Source: Actinomycetes bacterium
Lineage (GTDB): Bacteria; Actinomycetota; Acidimicrobiia; Acidimicrobiales; JABEUL01
Reading direction: 5' to 3'
NCBI GenBank assembly: GCA_021790815.1
Contig: JAJYFT010000009.1
Coordinates: 1-40,639 of the forward strand
DNA: 40,639 nucleotides
Shown: in pieces, positions 1 to 8,154 of the stretch
How positions within the stretch are numbered: the first letter of the stretch is position 1
Layout: each line of letters starts with the position of its first letter
The notes under the pieces: generated by a model
Database searches by the model: none
The model's input: the letters and a program-made list of their open reading frames with translations, nothing else
Told to the model about the DNA's origin: nothing
Position numbers and translations under genes: made by a program

Positions 1-606
1 AAGTGCAACTGAATTTGCACTTGAATTTTGTCCATTTGCTTCACAAAAAGTCGTCGAAACACAAGTTATCGAGCTAAGACTATCTCCAGTTGGAAGGGTC
101 TGCTCTTGCCAAGTCAAACCATTAAAGTTAAGCACTCTATCACCGCTTGAGTTGATCGCAGTTGCCTCACAAAATGAAGTTGTGACACATGTAATTGTCC
201 CAATGATATCTCCAGTTGGAAGAGTCTGCTCTTGCCAAGTCGAACCATTAAAGTTAAGTGCAACTGAATTTGCACTTGAATTTTGTCCACTTGCCTCGCA
301 AAATGAAGTTGTGACACAAGTTATTGAGTTTACGCTATCTCCAGTTGGAAGAGTCTGCTCTTGCCAAGTCGAACCATTAAAGTTAAGTGCAACTGAATTT
401 GCACTTGAATTTTGTCCATTTGCTTCACAAAAAGTCGTCGAAACACAAGTTATCGAGCTAAGACTATCGCCAGGTGGAAGGGTCTGCTCTTGCCAAGTTA
501 AACCATTAAAGTTAAGTGCAACACCATCCCCATTCGTGTTTAGTCCAATTCCTTCACAAAAAGTCGTCGTAATGCAAACGATGTTGCCGATTTCAGATAT
601 AGCTTG
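1..606 (-). repeat. Tandem 126-129 bp coding repeats
   Basis: The motif TCACAAAAAGTCGTCG recurs at about 41, 425 and 554, and a variant (TCACAAAATGAAGTTGTG) occurs in the units between. The spacing is 126-129 bp, a multiple of three, so the repeats encode successive blades of about 43 residues in the minus-strand gene. Copies near 1-120 and 385-510 are almost identical, which points to recent duplication or gene conversion. Confidence 0.85.
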
Positions 607-762
607 TGTCAAAGATTCACTTTCGTGCCAACTTGGAACAGGTGTGGGATAAGAACTTAGATGATTATTGGTATTTAAATCAGGCTTGATTATCCAGAAT
701 GCGACTAAAACTAATGATATTAAAATTATCTTTTGTAATGTGCTCTTGAAGATATCTGACAA
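1..762 (-). CDS. Exported CX5C-blade repeat protein, 5' part only
   Basis: This reading frame is open from a TTG at 762 to the left edge (254 codons, 3' end missing). The TTG is preceded by GAAGGA at 769-774 with 6 nt spacing, and an in-frame stop lies further upstream, so the start is well fixed. Residues about 10-24 form a hydrophobic membrane or signal segment (IILISLVLVAFWII). A short linker follows, then repeats of about 43 residues with the pattern ITCV-TT-FCEA ... ALNFNG-TWQEQTLPTGD. Each repeat carries one Cys-x5-Cys pair and an Asp-box-like NG-TW turn, suggesting beta-propeller blades. Four repeats and part of a fifth are visible. The blade pattern matches the genes at 23021 and 27098, so this is a third member of that exported family. 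The missing C-terminus may carry TIG and DTR modules (inference). No catalytic function can be assigned. Confidence 0.8.
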   Translation of the reverse strand, partial: MSDIFKSTLQKIILISLVLVAFWIIKPDLNTNNHLSSYPTPVPSWHESESLTQAISEIGNIVCITTTFCEGIGLNTNGDGVALNFNGLTWQEQTLPPGDSLSSITCVSTTFCEANGQNSSANSVALNFNGSTWQEQTLPTGDSVNSITCVTTSFCEASGQNSSANSVALNFNGSTWQEQTLPTGDIIGTITCVTTSFCEATAINSSGDRVLNFNGLTWQEQTLPTGDSLSSITCVSTTFCEANGQNSSANSVAL

Positions 763-1543
763 AGTATTTCCTTCTGGATTTTGATTTGCAAATAGGTTTT
801 GCCTTATTTGTTAATGAAAATGATTCATACAATGCAATTGTAATCAGACTTTATTTAAATTTCTTGACTTTTGTGCACTAAAGCTGAATCAAATGGAAAT
901 CATGGTTCTAACCATATAGTTTAGAAACGCAAAACAGGTGGAACTTATTGTTTCAAACTCTTTTCACTCAGGACCAACCAAAGCTTCCAATCTCCATGTG
1001 TTAACTCGTCTATGAGTAGGATGTAATTCCTGGTAATAGTCCCTTTTACTTTAACAAGCCTAACTGATCTTAGGTGCGGCTGAAAAGCAAAAAGTCTAAT
1101 ACTGAATACAGATTTAAAGTCCATCGTTGTAATAGTTCAAAACCCAATATTCCATGTGACCCATTAATTTTTTTATATCGAGTTCTACTGAATGCTAAGC
1201 CTGTATAGAGAAAAGCATTGAATTTTTGCATTTGTGAGGGTGAAGCTATCCTTAGTGAAATAGTAAATGAGCGGCAGCTCTAAGTAGAAAGTTTTGAGCA
1301 TGTTTCATGAAACGGTTCAAAATCCATTAGAAGGATAGTATTGTCTGTATATATCGATAAAAAGCAAGTTTTGGAAAGGACAGATAGAAAAGTTTAATAC
1401 AATAACATGTAGCGATTATTAAGGGAAAACGGTGTGAATTGTACAAAAGCTATGAAACGCCTAAAGATGTATTGACGCAATGACTTGTGAGTTTGAGGTT
1501 AACAAAAAAAAGAAATCTAGGTTGGTTATTAAGGAGATCAGTC
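763..1543. other. Intergenic region without a convincing gene
   Basis: About 780 nt separate the divergent starts of the repeat protein (762, minus) and the beta-helix protein (1544, plus). I see no open frame with a ribosome binding site and no tRNA. The only structures noticed are a short palindrome ATGGTTCTAACCAT at 902-915 and an imperfect dyad at 1292-1322. The region must hold both promoters, but I could not assign hexamers with confidence. Confidence 0.6.
1292..1322. promoter_or_regulatory. Imperfect dyad with a perfect 12-bp core
   Basis: The core GTTTCATGAAAC at 1302-1313 is a perfect palindrome. An outer 6-bp arm pair (TTTTGA at 1292-1297, TCAAAA at 1317-1322) extends the symmetry across a small internal loop. 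It lies about 230 nt before the beta-helix gene. It could be an operator or an RNA hairpin; no T-run follows, so it is not a standard terminator. Function is a guess. Confidence 0.3.
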
Positions 1544-2992
1544 TTGAGTCTTGAGCTAAAGTTTCATAAGAGAGTTGTAATTCGCAGAGGTTTCGTCAAG
1601 CGAATGAATGTCGTCATTGTCTCCGTAATGCTATCCATTGCTGGTGCAATTGTACTATTCACAAAAGTTGTACACCCTGTTTCATCTATACCTAAAATGG
1701 CCTTAATTTTATGTTCCTCTGCTGGCTCAGATTTAACAGTTACTTCTTCGACGCAACTAGACCCAAATTGTACGTATACCGGACATTTCAACATAACGGC
1801 TTCGAATGTATTTTTCGACTGTAGGGGAGCAATGATTGATGGAGTTGGAAAATCTGGGATTGGTATCGAGGTTAGCGCACCTGCAAACGCCGATCTTTCA
1901 AATGTTACCATTGATAATTGCATTGTGAAGGGATTTACAAATGGCATGAGAATAACCAGGGTTGGTTTTAGGTCTCTCCAGGCAGGCGCAGAGTATGTCA
2001 ATGGTATATCTGGTGTATTAATCGAAAACTCTAAAATCATTGATTCGTCAGGCGCTGGTCTATATATAGATGCATACGTAACACATACGACCGTCAATAA
2101 AGTTTCACTACTTGGTGACGGTTCAACTGGAATGTATCTTGAAGCAGGATCCATGGATAACGTTGTTGAAAATAGCGTATTTCTGGATAACGGTTATGTT
2201 TCAAACGGTCCCTACTGGCAGGCAGTACCTGGGTTAAATAACGTTTGGTGGTGGGGTACAGGCAGGGAAGGCCTTGCAATTGATGGATCTCGCAACAATA
2301 TTATTAAGGGTAATAAATTTCAAGGAAATTCAGCTGGCGGAATATTTCTTTACAAAAATTGTGGAGAGGATGTAAACAGCCAGCCACAAAGTTGGTTTCC
2401 TCGTAGGTATGATTCATCGAACAATTTAATTGAAAACAATACTTTTACTGGTGGCGTAGATGGGGTATGGATTGGGTCAAGGATGTCGCAAGATGTTGAA
2501 CCTTTAGATTGCAGTGAGAGTTCGTATATTTCAGGAAAGCTTTTTGACATTAAGTTAGACCATGCTCCAAATAACACTGTGCTAAATAATACTTTTTACG
2601 ATGTTACTTATGGAGTGCGTATAGAGGATAACGGCACACGCGTTATAGGAAACAAGTTTTATGGTGGGAGTAATGCCAACTATGCAGTTGTGGTTGGTAC
2701 GCGCTATCGTACTTCTATGTTGAGCGAACCAGTGTCTGGGACTTCAATAATTGATAACATTTCAAATATTCCAAACCCATCTCCGTATCGATGGATATAT
2801 GGACAAGTTGATTCAAAGTTTCAAAACAACAGTAGTTTAAACTTGTTTGCAAACTGGTGCCCTGGTAAAGATCTTCCACTTGATCCGCTACTTTTTGTAG
2901 AGGCGGTTAGGGCGGGAGCAAGCGGAGGAGGTGTTCCGCCACCGCCGAATCCAACACCCGCAGTAGTAGGGACACAAACACCCTGTTCTTAA
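1544..2992 (+). CDS. Exported parallel beta-helix (PbH1/NosD-like) protein
   Basis: The protein of 482 residues has an N-terminal hydrophobic segment (about residues 23-42, VVIVSVMLSIAGAIVLF) and is then probably extracellular. The body has the rhythm of right-handed parallel beta-helix repeats: N-x-I-x-x-N/G turns such as NVTIDNCIVKG, NNIIKGNKFQGNSAGG, NNLIENNTFTGG and NTVLNNTFYD. The segment LDPNCTYTGHFNITASNVFFDC resembles the entry rung of NosD-like and pectate-lyase-like proteins. The C-terminus is a Gly/Pro-rich tail (GGGVPPPPNPTP). I chose TTG 1544 because AAGGAG (1531-1536) lies 7 nt before it. The in-frame GTG at 1487 has no binding site. Catalytic residues cannot be picked out, so a role in polysaccharide binding or cleavage is only a family-level guess. 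Confidence 0.75.
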   Translation: MSLELKFHKRVVIRRGFVKRMNVVIVSVMLSIAGAIVLFTKVVHPVSSIPKMALILCSSAGSDLTVTSSTQLDPNCTYTGHFNITASNVFFDCRGAMIDGVGKSGIGIEVSAPANADLSNVTIDNCIVKGFTNGMRITRVGFRSLQAGAEYVNGISGVLIENSKIIDSSGAGLYIDAYVTHTTVNKVSLLGDGSTGMYLEAGSMDNVVENSVFLDNGYVSNGPYWQAVPGLNNVWWWGTGREGLAIDGSRNNIIKGNKFQGNSAGGIFLYKNCGEDVNSQPQSWFPRRYDSSNNLIENNTFTGGVDGVWIGSRMSQDVEPLDCSESSYISGKLFDIKLDHAPNNTVLNNTFYDVTYGVRIEDNGTRVIGNKFYGGSNANYAVVVGTRYRTSMLSEPVSGTSIIDNISNIPNPSPYRWIYGQVDSKFQNNSSLNLFANWCPGKDLPLDPLLFVEAVRAGASGGGVPPPPNPTPAVVGTQTPCS

Positions 2993-3120
2993 TGTGTATA
3001 GTTTGTGAGATGAAAACGTTTACAATCAGTTGATGATGTTTTCAAAAACAGTAAAGTCAAGGTGTAGAATCGTGCTTATTGAAGGGAAGTGAACTGTTGT
3101 AATGTGATTTATTTTTTTAG

Positions 3121-4863
3121 TTAGATGAATAGTGTTGCCTTCCGCCATCCTCTAAGCGAACTAACAAGCGCAATTTCACTTGATGTTTTCAATTCATCTA
3201 CCTTTATTATTCTTTCAAATAACGTTTTCTTTTCAATCAGTCTTTGACGTTCTATGCCTGGCAATAAGCCACACGAAATTGGTGGTGTAAACCATTTCCC
3301 TTCCAGCTTAACCGCGACATTTGCAATCAAAGATTGCGTAATTTCATCTTTTTCATTGATTAAAATGACGTCGTCAAATTGAGAGAATATTTTTGCTCTA
3401 TCATCAAACATTGATCTGTCAGTTATTTTATGAAAATTCAGTATGTTTGTGGATAGTATCGGATTTGTGTCAACTGCAACGTTTGGGTAACTAGTTACGC
3501 TGCTTAAGAAGTTGTTAGTAACTGTTACTTCACCAGATTTTGAAACTTCTAGCCTGATCCTCATAGTATTTGACCAAGACTTTGACATCTCTTCTAAACG
3601 GTCAAGGATGTCTGTTGGCAAAGGTTGGAATCTAAAATATTGCATTGAAAAGGCAAGTCTTGCCAAATGACGATCAATATTTTTAAAACCAAGTGACGGT
3701 TCAAATCTAAATGTTTCAAAAAGTCCATCTGGCAGTTCAGGTTGTTCGAGTATTTTGCTTTTTGAGCGTAGCTCGTTGTACTCTTGGGTGACCTCTGAAC
3801 CATCGGTGATGCCACCACCTGAGCCATAGTAAGAACGGCCGCTTATTTTGTCAGTTACTGCTGTTCTAATGGCAACAGAAAACTTTGTCTCAAGTGGAGA
3901 ATTGCTAGGACTTATGAACCCAATAGCTCCACAGTAAAGGCCCCTTCCTTGGTCCTCAAGGTCATAAATAATGTCCATTGCTGACTTTTTTGGAACCCCA
4001 GTTATAGACCCACATGGAAATAGAGCTTGAAATATCTCAAATAGCTTGAGTTGATATGTTATTCTGCCTTCAACAACTGATGTCATCTGCCAAAGTGTTT
4101 TTAGGGGCTCGATGTGAAATGCATCTCTTACTGCTACGGAACCTATTTGAGCTATCTTCCCGACATCGTTTCTTATAAGATCTACGATCATTAAATTTTC
4201 AGAGATATCTTTAGCTGAATGTCTAAGGTCATTAAATCGTTGATTATCCTCAACGAGAAATCGTCCTCGCTCAATAGTCCCTTTCATTGGTTGACAAATT
4301 ATTTTGTTATCTTGAAGTTTGAAAAATAGTTCAGGAGACGCTGAAGCAATTGCAAAAGTATCTGTCTCAATAAAACAGTTTAAGCGGCCATCCTGATTGG
4401 TTGCCAAAAGCTTATAGAGTGAGTATGGATCGAAAAGCTGTGAGGTCTCATAGCAAGAAGTTAAGTTTATTTGATAGGTGTGGCCAAGTTCAATTAACTC
4501 TTTTGCCTGAAAGAACTTGTTTTCATACGAAGTTCTGTTGGTTGTAAGTTCCCAATTTAAAAAAGGAAATGTTTCGGTGGATTCGACAAGATGACACTCC
4601 TCAAAATTCTCGAAGAAAGTAAACCAAACGAGTGGAATGCTGCTGTCAGAGACCATGACTCTAAGGGAAGGATCAAGAGCCGGAGCGGCTTCGTAAGAAA
4701 CGAATCCTGCACAGTAGTACTGGTTTTGGACAATTAACTCTTGAACTTCTTCAAATATTTCTGATACGCATTCAAGTTTTGAAGTTTCAATCGTCTTTAT
4801 TGGGTCAAGGAGTCTAAAACCTGTATTTTCTTTGAAATCATCGAACCTAACATTTAAAGACAC
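3121..4863 (-). CDS. pabB: Fused aminodeoxychorismate synthase component I / aminodeoxychorismate lyase (PabB-PabC)
   Basis: The 580-residue protein joins two folate-pathway enzymes. Residues about 1-370 are a chorismate-binding domain. PMKGT near residue 192 carries the lysine typical of PabB rather than the alanine of anthranilate synthase, and LIRNDVG and CGSITGVPK are chorismate-family signatures. Residues about 378-580 are a class IV PLP aminotransferase-fold domain (LPDGLFETFRFE, FHKITDR with the likely PLP lysine near 478, and SCGLLPGIERQ), matching aminodeoxychorismate lyase. Together they turn chorismate into p-aminobenzoate, given a glutamine amidotransferase (PabA) that is not in this window. 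The start is GTG 4863: an in-frame TAG lies four codons upstream and AGGAG overlaps the GTG, so the message is probably leaderless (see promoter at 4870). The downstream neighbour is convergent and the upstream one divergent, so the gene stands alone. Confidence 0.88.
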   Translation of the reverse strand: MSLNVRFDDFKENTGFRLLDPIKTIETSKLECVSEIFEEVQELIVQNQYYCAGFVSYEAAPALDPSLRVMVSDSSIPLVWFTFFENFEECHLVESTETFPFLNWELTTNRTSYENKFFQAKELIELGHTYQINLTSCYETSQLFDPYSLYKLLATNQDGRLNCFIETDTFAIASASPELFFKLQDNKIICQPMKGTIERGRFLVEDNQRFNDLRHSAKDISENLMIVDLIRNDVGKIAQIGSVAVRDAFHIEPLKTLWQMTSVVEGRITYQLKLFEIFQALFPCGSITGVPKKSAMDIIYDLEDQGRGLYCGAIGFISPSNSPLETKFSVAIRTAVTDKISGRSYYGSGGGITDGSEVTQEYNELRSKSKILEQPELPDGLFETFRFEPSLGFKNIDRHLARLAFSMQYFRFQPLPTDILDRLEEMSKSWSNTMRIRLEVSKSGEVTVTNNFLSSVTSYPNVAVDTNPILSTNILNFHKITDRSMFDDRAKIFSQFDDVILINEKDEITQSLIANVAVKLEGKWFTPPISCGLLPGIERQRLIEKKTLFERIIKVDELKTSSEIALVSSLRGWRKATLFI

Positions 4864-4869
4864 TCCTAA

Positions 4870-4900
4870 ATTCTATGTGACGCCAAAAATGTTTTGTCAA
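4870..4900 (-). promoter_or_regulatory. Promoter of the pabB-pabC gene, leaderless
   Basis: On the minus strand TTGACA (4900-4895) is followed after 19 nt by TAGAAT (4875-4870), and the GTG start lies 6 nt further on. That spacing places the transcription start at or next to the start codon. The -35 is perfect, the -10 has one mismatch, and the spacer is slightly long. Confidence 0.5.
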
Positions 4901-4936
4901 TTAATATAAAAATTCATGTGATTGGTACTATCCATT

Positions 4937-4965
4937 TTGACTTACACGAAAAATTCAAGCAAAAT
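4937..4965 (+). promoter_or_regulatory. Promoter of the crotonase gene, leaderless
   Basis: TTGACT (4937-4942) and CAAAAT (4960-4965) are separated by 17 nt, and the ATG at 4972 follows after 6 nt. No Shine-Dalgarno sequence precedes the ATG. The geometry matches the divergent pabB promoter and other starts in the window. Confidence 0.4.
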
Positions 4966-4971
4966 TAAAGT

Positions 4972-5805
4972 ATGGAAAATTATATCGATGGAAATCAAAA
5001 TCGACCTAAAGGGGCTGAAAGGTTAGATAACAGTTCAAATTTAATTGTTACAATTGATGGGCCAGTTCAAATAGTAGCAATCAATAGACCGGATCGTCGA
5101 AACGCAATTGATATGGAAACTGCAAATAACTTAGTAGAAGTTTTTAAGCAGTTTGATGCAAATGATGACCTTAGAGTGGCGGTATTGACTGGGACAAACG
5201 GTAATTTTTGTGCCGGTGCAGACTTGAAAGCTATCTCTCAAGGAACGGCTAATAAGGTACACGAAGAAGGAGACGCGCCGCTAGGGATTAGCAGAATGAG
5301 ACTGTCTAAACCTGTTGTTGCTGCGATTGAGGGGTATGCAGTTGCGGGAGGGCTCGAACTTGCAATATGGTGTGATTTAAGAGTGGTTGGAGAGTCTGCA
5401 GTTCTAGGAGTATTCTGTAGAAGATTTGGAGTTCCTTTAGTTGACCTAGGTACAATCAGACTTCCGCGGCTCATAGGTCAGAGTAGAGCTATGGACATGA
5501 TTCTAACTGGAAGAGGAGTTCACTCAAGCGAGGCACTTCAATTTGGGTTAGCAAATAGGGTCGTTGAAGATGGAAGGGCGCTCGAAGAGGCAGTGTCTAT
5601 TGGCAAGAGTATTGCAGCATTTCCTCAGATTTGTATGCGTAATGATAGAACATCGCTATATGAGCAGTGGGACCTTTCAACTGAAAGTGCGGTTAAAAAC
5701 GAAGTTCGACTTGGTCTTGAAACAATAAGAAGCGGCGAAACTTTATCAGGAGCATCTACTTTCTTAGAAGGTTTAGGACGACATGGGAAATCTGTTGAAG
5801 AGTAA
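4972..5805 (+). CDS. Enoyl-CoA hydratase/isomerase (crotonase) family protein
   Basis: A crotonase-fold acyl-CoA enzyme of 277 residues, usual length for the family. The oxyanion-hole segments are visible: GNFCAGADL near residues 80-88 and AVAGGLELAIWCD near 121-134, where the Glu matches the first catalytic Glu of enoyl-CoA hydratases. The second catalytic position sits in FCRRFGVPLVDLGTIRLPRL, where the classical hydratase Glu is not evident, so the reaction could be hydration, isomerisation or another crotonase chemistry. The first 25 residues (polar, with GNQNRPKGAERLD) are an extension before the usual start of the fold. The gene is divergent from pabB and followed by a gap, so context gives no pathway. 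Confidence 0.85.
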   Translation: MENYIDGNQNRPKGAERLDNSSNLIVTIDGPVQIVAINRPDRRNAIDMETANNLVEVFKQFDANDDLRVAVLTGTNGNFCAGADLKAISQGTANKVHEEGDAPLGISRMRLSKPVVAAIEGYAVAGGLELAIWCDLRVVGESAVLGVFCRRFGVPLVDLGTIRLPRLIGQSRAMDMILTGRGVHSSEALQFGLANRVVEDGRALEEAVSIGKSIAAFPQICMRNDRTSLYEQWDLSTESAVKNEVRLGLETIRSGETLSGASTFLEGLGRHGKSVEE

Positions 5806-5904
5806 TGAAATGCAATTTCAGATCCAAAAATTTAGGGAACTAATCACAAGCAGATCAGTTAAAGGAGACAGAATTTAAATAGTAGCAGTCTAAGAAGGTT
5901 ACTA

Positions 5905-5982
5905 TCGAGAACTCTATTTATAAGGAACTATATTCAGGAACTGTAATTATCAGGAACTGTAATTATTGGCAACTGTATTTAC
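5905..5982. repeat. Short tandem imperfect repeats, 15-17 bp
   Basis: Four to five degenerate copies of a unit like AGGAACTGTAATTATC run through the gap between the crotonase gene and the convergent dedA gene. The two clearest copies are at 5936-5951 and 5952-5967, and diverged copies flank them. No protein is encoded. It may be slipped-strand expansion; function unknown. Confidence 0.6.
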
Positions 5983-6033
5983 AAAAAACGTAGCTGAAGT
6001 CACAACTCGTTCAAACTTCTTATATGTGGGGCC

Positions 6034-6687
6034 TTATTCTTTGGTGCTTTCACTTTCGGCAATATCGCTCTCATTTTGAAAACCTAAGTCAGCAGTACGG
6101 TGCCTTTTTAGCCTAAATCTGTGAAAGAAGAAAATAGCAATTACAACAACTGCTGCAAAAGCCGCTAAGTAACCGACATTTTTTAACACGTTGTCGATCG
6201 TGTTTTGGAGAGCCTTTCCCGCACTAAAACCAATCAACCCAAGGGCAGTACACCAGATGAGACTGCCAATAAAAGTGAAGAAGCCAAAGGTAAGCGCCGG
6301 AATTTCTGCAGTTCCTGCTGGCAAGGAAATAAAAGTCCTTATAACAGGTAGTATCCGACCAATCATAACCGTTATTGGGCCTCTCTTTTCAAAGAATTTC
6401 TCAGCTTTTTCCAGATCATGTACATCCAGCATTACGTACTTGCCGTATTTTATAATTGCAGCTCGCCCTCCAGTTCTTCCAACTCCCCAGGCTAAAAATC
6501 CTCCAATAAGTTCACCAAGAGTAGCAACGATAATAATCACCACAATGTTCAAATGACCTGTTCCAGTAGCTGCAAGTGCTCCTGAAACAGTCAGTGTTAT
6601 TTCGGACGGGATAGGAATACACGCGGATTCTGCAATTGTTAGAAGTAGCAACCCAATATAGCCGTAAGAATTTATAAAATTGTACAC
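6034..6687 (-). CDS. DedA family membrane protein (SNARE-associated/VTT domain)
   Basis: The 217-residue polytopic membrane protein shows the DedA pattern. An N-terminal re-entrant region ESACIPIPSEI (about residues 20-30) is followed by a Gly-rich segment GELIGGFLAWGVGRTGGR. Then comes the conserved block FFEKRGPITVMIGRILPVIRTFISLPAGTAEI (about residues 98-129), with the arginines and prolines typical of the family. Later membrane segments are near 135-155 and 170-188, and the tail is charged and cytoplasmic. DedA proteins are linked to lipid-carrier and phospholipid transport and membrane homeostasis. The start is GTG 6687; TATACT lies 11 nt before it and there is no Shine-Dalgarno, so the leader is very short. 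It is divergent from the RecB-like gene. Confidence 0.9.
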   Translation of the reverse strand: MYNFINSYGYIGLLLLTIAESACIPIPSEITLTVSGALAATGTGHLNIVVIIIVATLGELIGGFLAWGVGRTGGRAAIIKYGKYVMLDVHDLEKAEKFFEKRGPITVMIGRILPVIRTFISLPAGTAEIPALTFGFFTFIGSLIWCTALGLIGFSAGKALQNTIDNVLKNVGYLAAFAAVVVIAIFFFHRFRLKRHRTADLGFQNESDIAESESTKE

Positions 6688-6748
6688 AATCTATTTTTAG
6701 TATAAATATAACGCTTTGTGTTGTATATTAGTGCCTAATCTTAATAGT

Positions 6749-7564
6749 ATGGCTTTTACTTTACCGCCGTCCTTGTCACCAACGAAGATTTCATCGTTTA
6801 CAGACTGCCCTCTATCTTTTAAATTTATGGTCATTGACCATATCATTCCGCCCCCAACGCAGCAGATGTTTAAAGGTACACTGGTTCATCGAGCTCTTCA
6901 GAAATTCTACGGGGTAGAAGATTACGGAGTAAGCACTGATAAAAGTGACCTAGAAATGATTCTTGATGATGTTGTATTAGATTCAACTGATGAAATTGTC
7001 AAGATTGGATTTGATGAGCACGGTAAGAACGATCTGGTAGAAGGGGCGAAGTTCCTGTTGAGACAGTATCTCGAGATGGAATCTCCTGAAAGCGTAAATC
7101 CAGTTGGGGTTGAGCTTCAACTTGAAACTGAAATTGATGGTGTTCTACTCAGGGGAATAATAGATAGGCTCGATATTGACAGTGATGGTAACTTTATTGT
7201 GGTGGATTACAAAACAGGTAAATCGCCAAAGGAGAATCTTGAAAGTGAACGTCTCCAAGGCGTAAAATTTTATGGTTTGTTGTGTGAAGAGGTTTTAGGA
7301 ATCCGCCCTCGAGAAGTAAGGTTGCTTTATTTGGGGGATAAAGTAACTATCAGTACTGAGCTAAGTGGGAGCATAATTAAAAGTTTTAAGTTAAGAACCA
7401 AGGCTGTTTGGCATGCAATATCAAGGGCATGCGAAATGGAGGATTTTCGTCCGCATCCGTCACCAAAATGCTCATGGTGTTACTTCTCAAATTTTTGTCC
7501 GACAACTGGTGGAGATCCTGAGCAGGTCAATTTAACGGATCTAGTTATTAACCACGCTCGTTAG
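6749..7564 (+). CDS. RecB-family PD-(D/E)XK exonuclease with Fe-S cysteines
   Basis: A single-domain nuclease of 271 residues from ATG 6749. The N-terminus SPTKISSFTDCPLSFKF and the segment GTLVHRALQKFY are the opening motifs of the Cas4/RecB nuclease domain. The active site is RGIIDRLD (about 134-141) and IVVDYKTGK (about 149-157), giving the Asp...Asp-x-Lys pattern. Cysteines near residue 19 and in KCSWCYFSNFCP (about 240-251) form the four-Cys set that binds a 4Fe-4S cluster in AddB and Cas4 relatives. Stand-alone proteins like this are common in actinobacteria and probably act in DNA repair. An in-frame TTG at 6716 would add 11 unconserved residues. I prefer 6749 because TAATCT lies 7 nt upstream, as at other leaderless starts here. 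It may share a transcript with the PAP2 gene 41 nt downstream. Confidence 0.85.
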   Translation: MAFTLPPSLSPTKISSFTDCPLSFKFMVIDHIIPPPTQQMFKGTLVHRALQKFYGVEDYGVSTDKSDLEMILDDVVLDSTDEIVKIGFDEHGKNDLVEGAKFLLRQYLEMESPESVNPVGVELQLETEIDGVLLRGIIDRLDIDSDGNFIVVDYKTGKSPKENLESERLQGVKFYGLLCEEVLGIRPREVRLLYLGDKVTISTELSGSIIKSFKLRTKAVWHAISRACEMEDFRPHPSPKCSWCYFSNFCPTTGGDPEQVNLTDLVINHAR

Positions 7565-7605
7565 TTTATAATTTAGTTGAGTCTAAAAATAGAGTGAGTT
7601 TATAA

Positions 7606-8151
7606 ATGGAGGGATTTTTAGAGAAGCCTTTTGCAATTGACGAATGGGTCATGGATCGTATCGACAGATCAAAAAAAGTAATTGATCTTTCTAGCTTATT
7701 TGGCATTTTGTCAGTACTTAGTGATTTTGGAATTATTTGGCCATTTATTGCTTTTGTTGATATGTTGTTAAGGAAAAAGAAGGTATCGAAAATTGCCTAT
7801 GAACTTGGTTGGGCAGGATTTTCAACTTTATTAGCAAATAGACTTTTAAAGCACATCACTAAAAGAAGTAGACCTGAACGTAGATCTAAGAAACCAGATT
7901 GGGTTCGAGAGTCAAGTGAATCTAGCTTTCCAAGTGGACACAGCGCTGCTGCAATATGTGCACCATTTTTACTGGGCTTAAGTTGGAGGTGGAAAGTATT
8001 TGGGGTTTTAGTGGGATTGAGCAGGATATATCTTGAAGATCATTATTTTAGTGACGTAATCGCTGGATTCTTGGAGGGTTTGATCCTCTTTAAGATTGGG
8101 AGAGAAGCCGAAAAGTTAGTTTTTGAGGATCAGAGGAATGAAAATAAATAA
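7606..8151 (+). CDS. PAP2 family phosphatase, membrane-bound
   Basis: All three signatures of the PAP2 acid phosphatase superfamily are present in 181 residues: KHITKRSRP (about 82-90), PSGH (about 108-111) and SRIYLEDHYFSD (about 138-149). These bind phosphate and supply the catalytic histidines. Hydrophobic segments around the motifs indicate an integral membrane enzyme acting on lipid phosphates, such as undecaprenyl, phosphatidyl or decaprenyl-phosphoryl compounds; the substrate cannot be told from sequence. The start is ATG 7606 with a GAGTGAG-like site before it. The DsbA-like gene begins 3 nt after its stop, so the two are translated together. Confidence 0.88.
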   Translation: MEGFLEKPFAIDEWVMDRIDRSKKVIDLSSLFGILSVLSDFGIIWPFIAFVDMLLRKKKVSKIAYELGWAGFSTLLANRLLKHITKRSRPERRSKKPDWVRESSESSFPSGHSAAAICAPFLLGLSWRWKVFGVLVGLSRIYLEDHYFSDVIAGFLEGLILFKIGREAEKLVFEDQRNENK

Positions 8152-8154
8152 AAA

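Noticed and set aside
152-652. Plus-strand open frame of 166 residues with internal repeats
   Set aside because: It is the complement of the minus-strand blade repeats. The minus frame has a signal segment, a binding site and the CX5C blade pattern shared with two other genes; this one has none.
3000-3120. Weak inverted repeat GAAAAC...GTTTTC between convergent genes
   Set aside because: Only 6 bp of stem with a 20-nt loop and no T-run directly after it; not enough for a terminator call.
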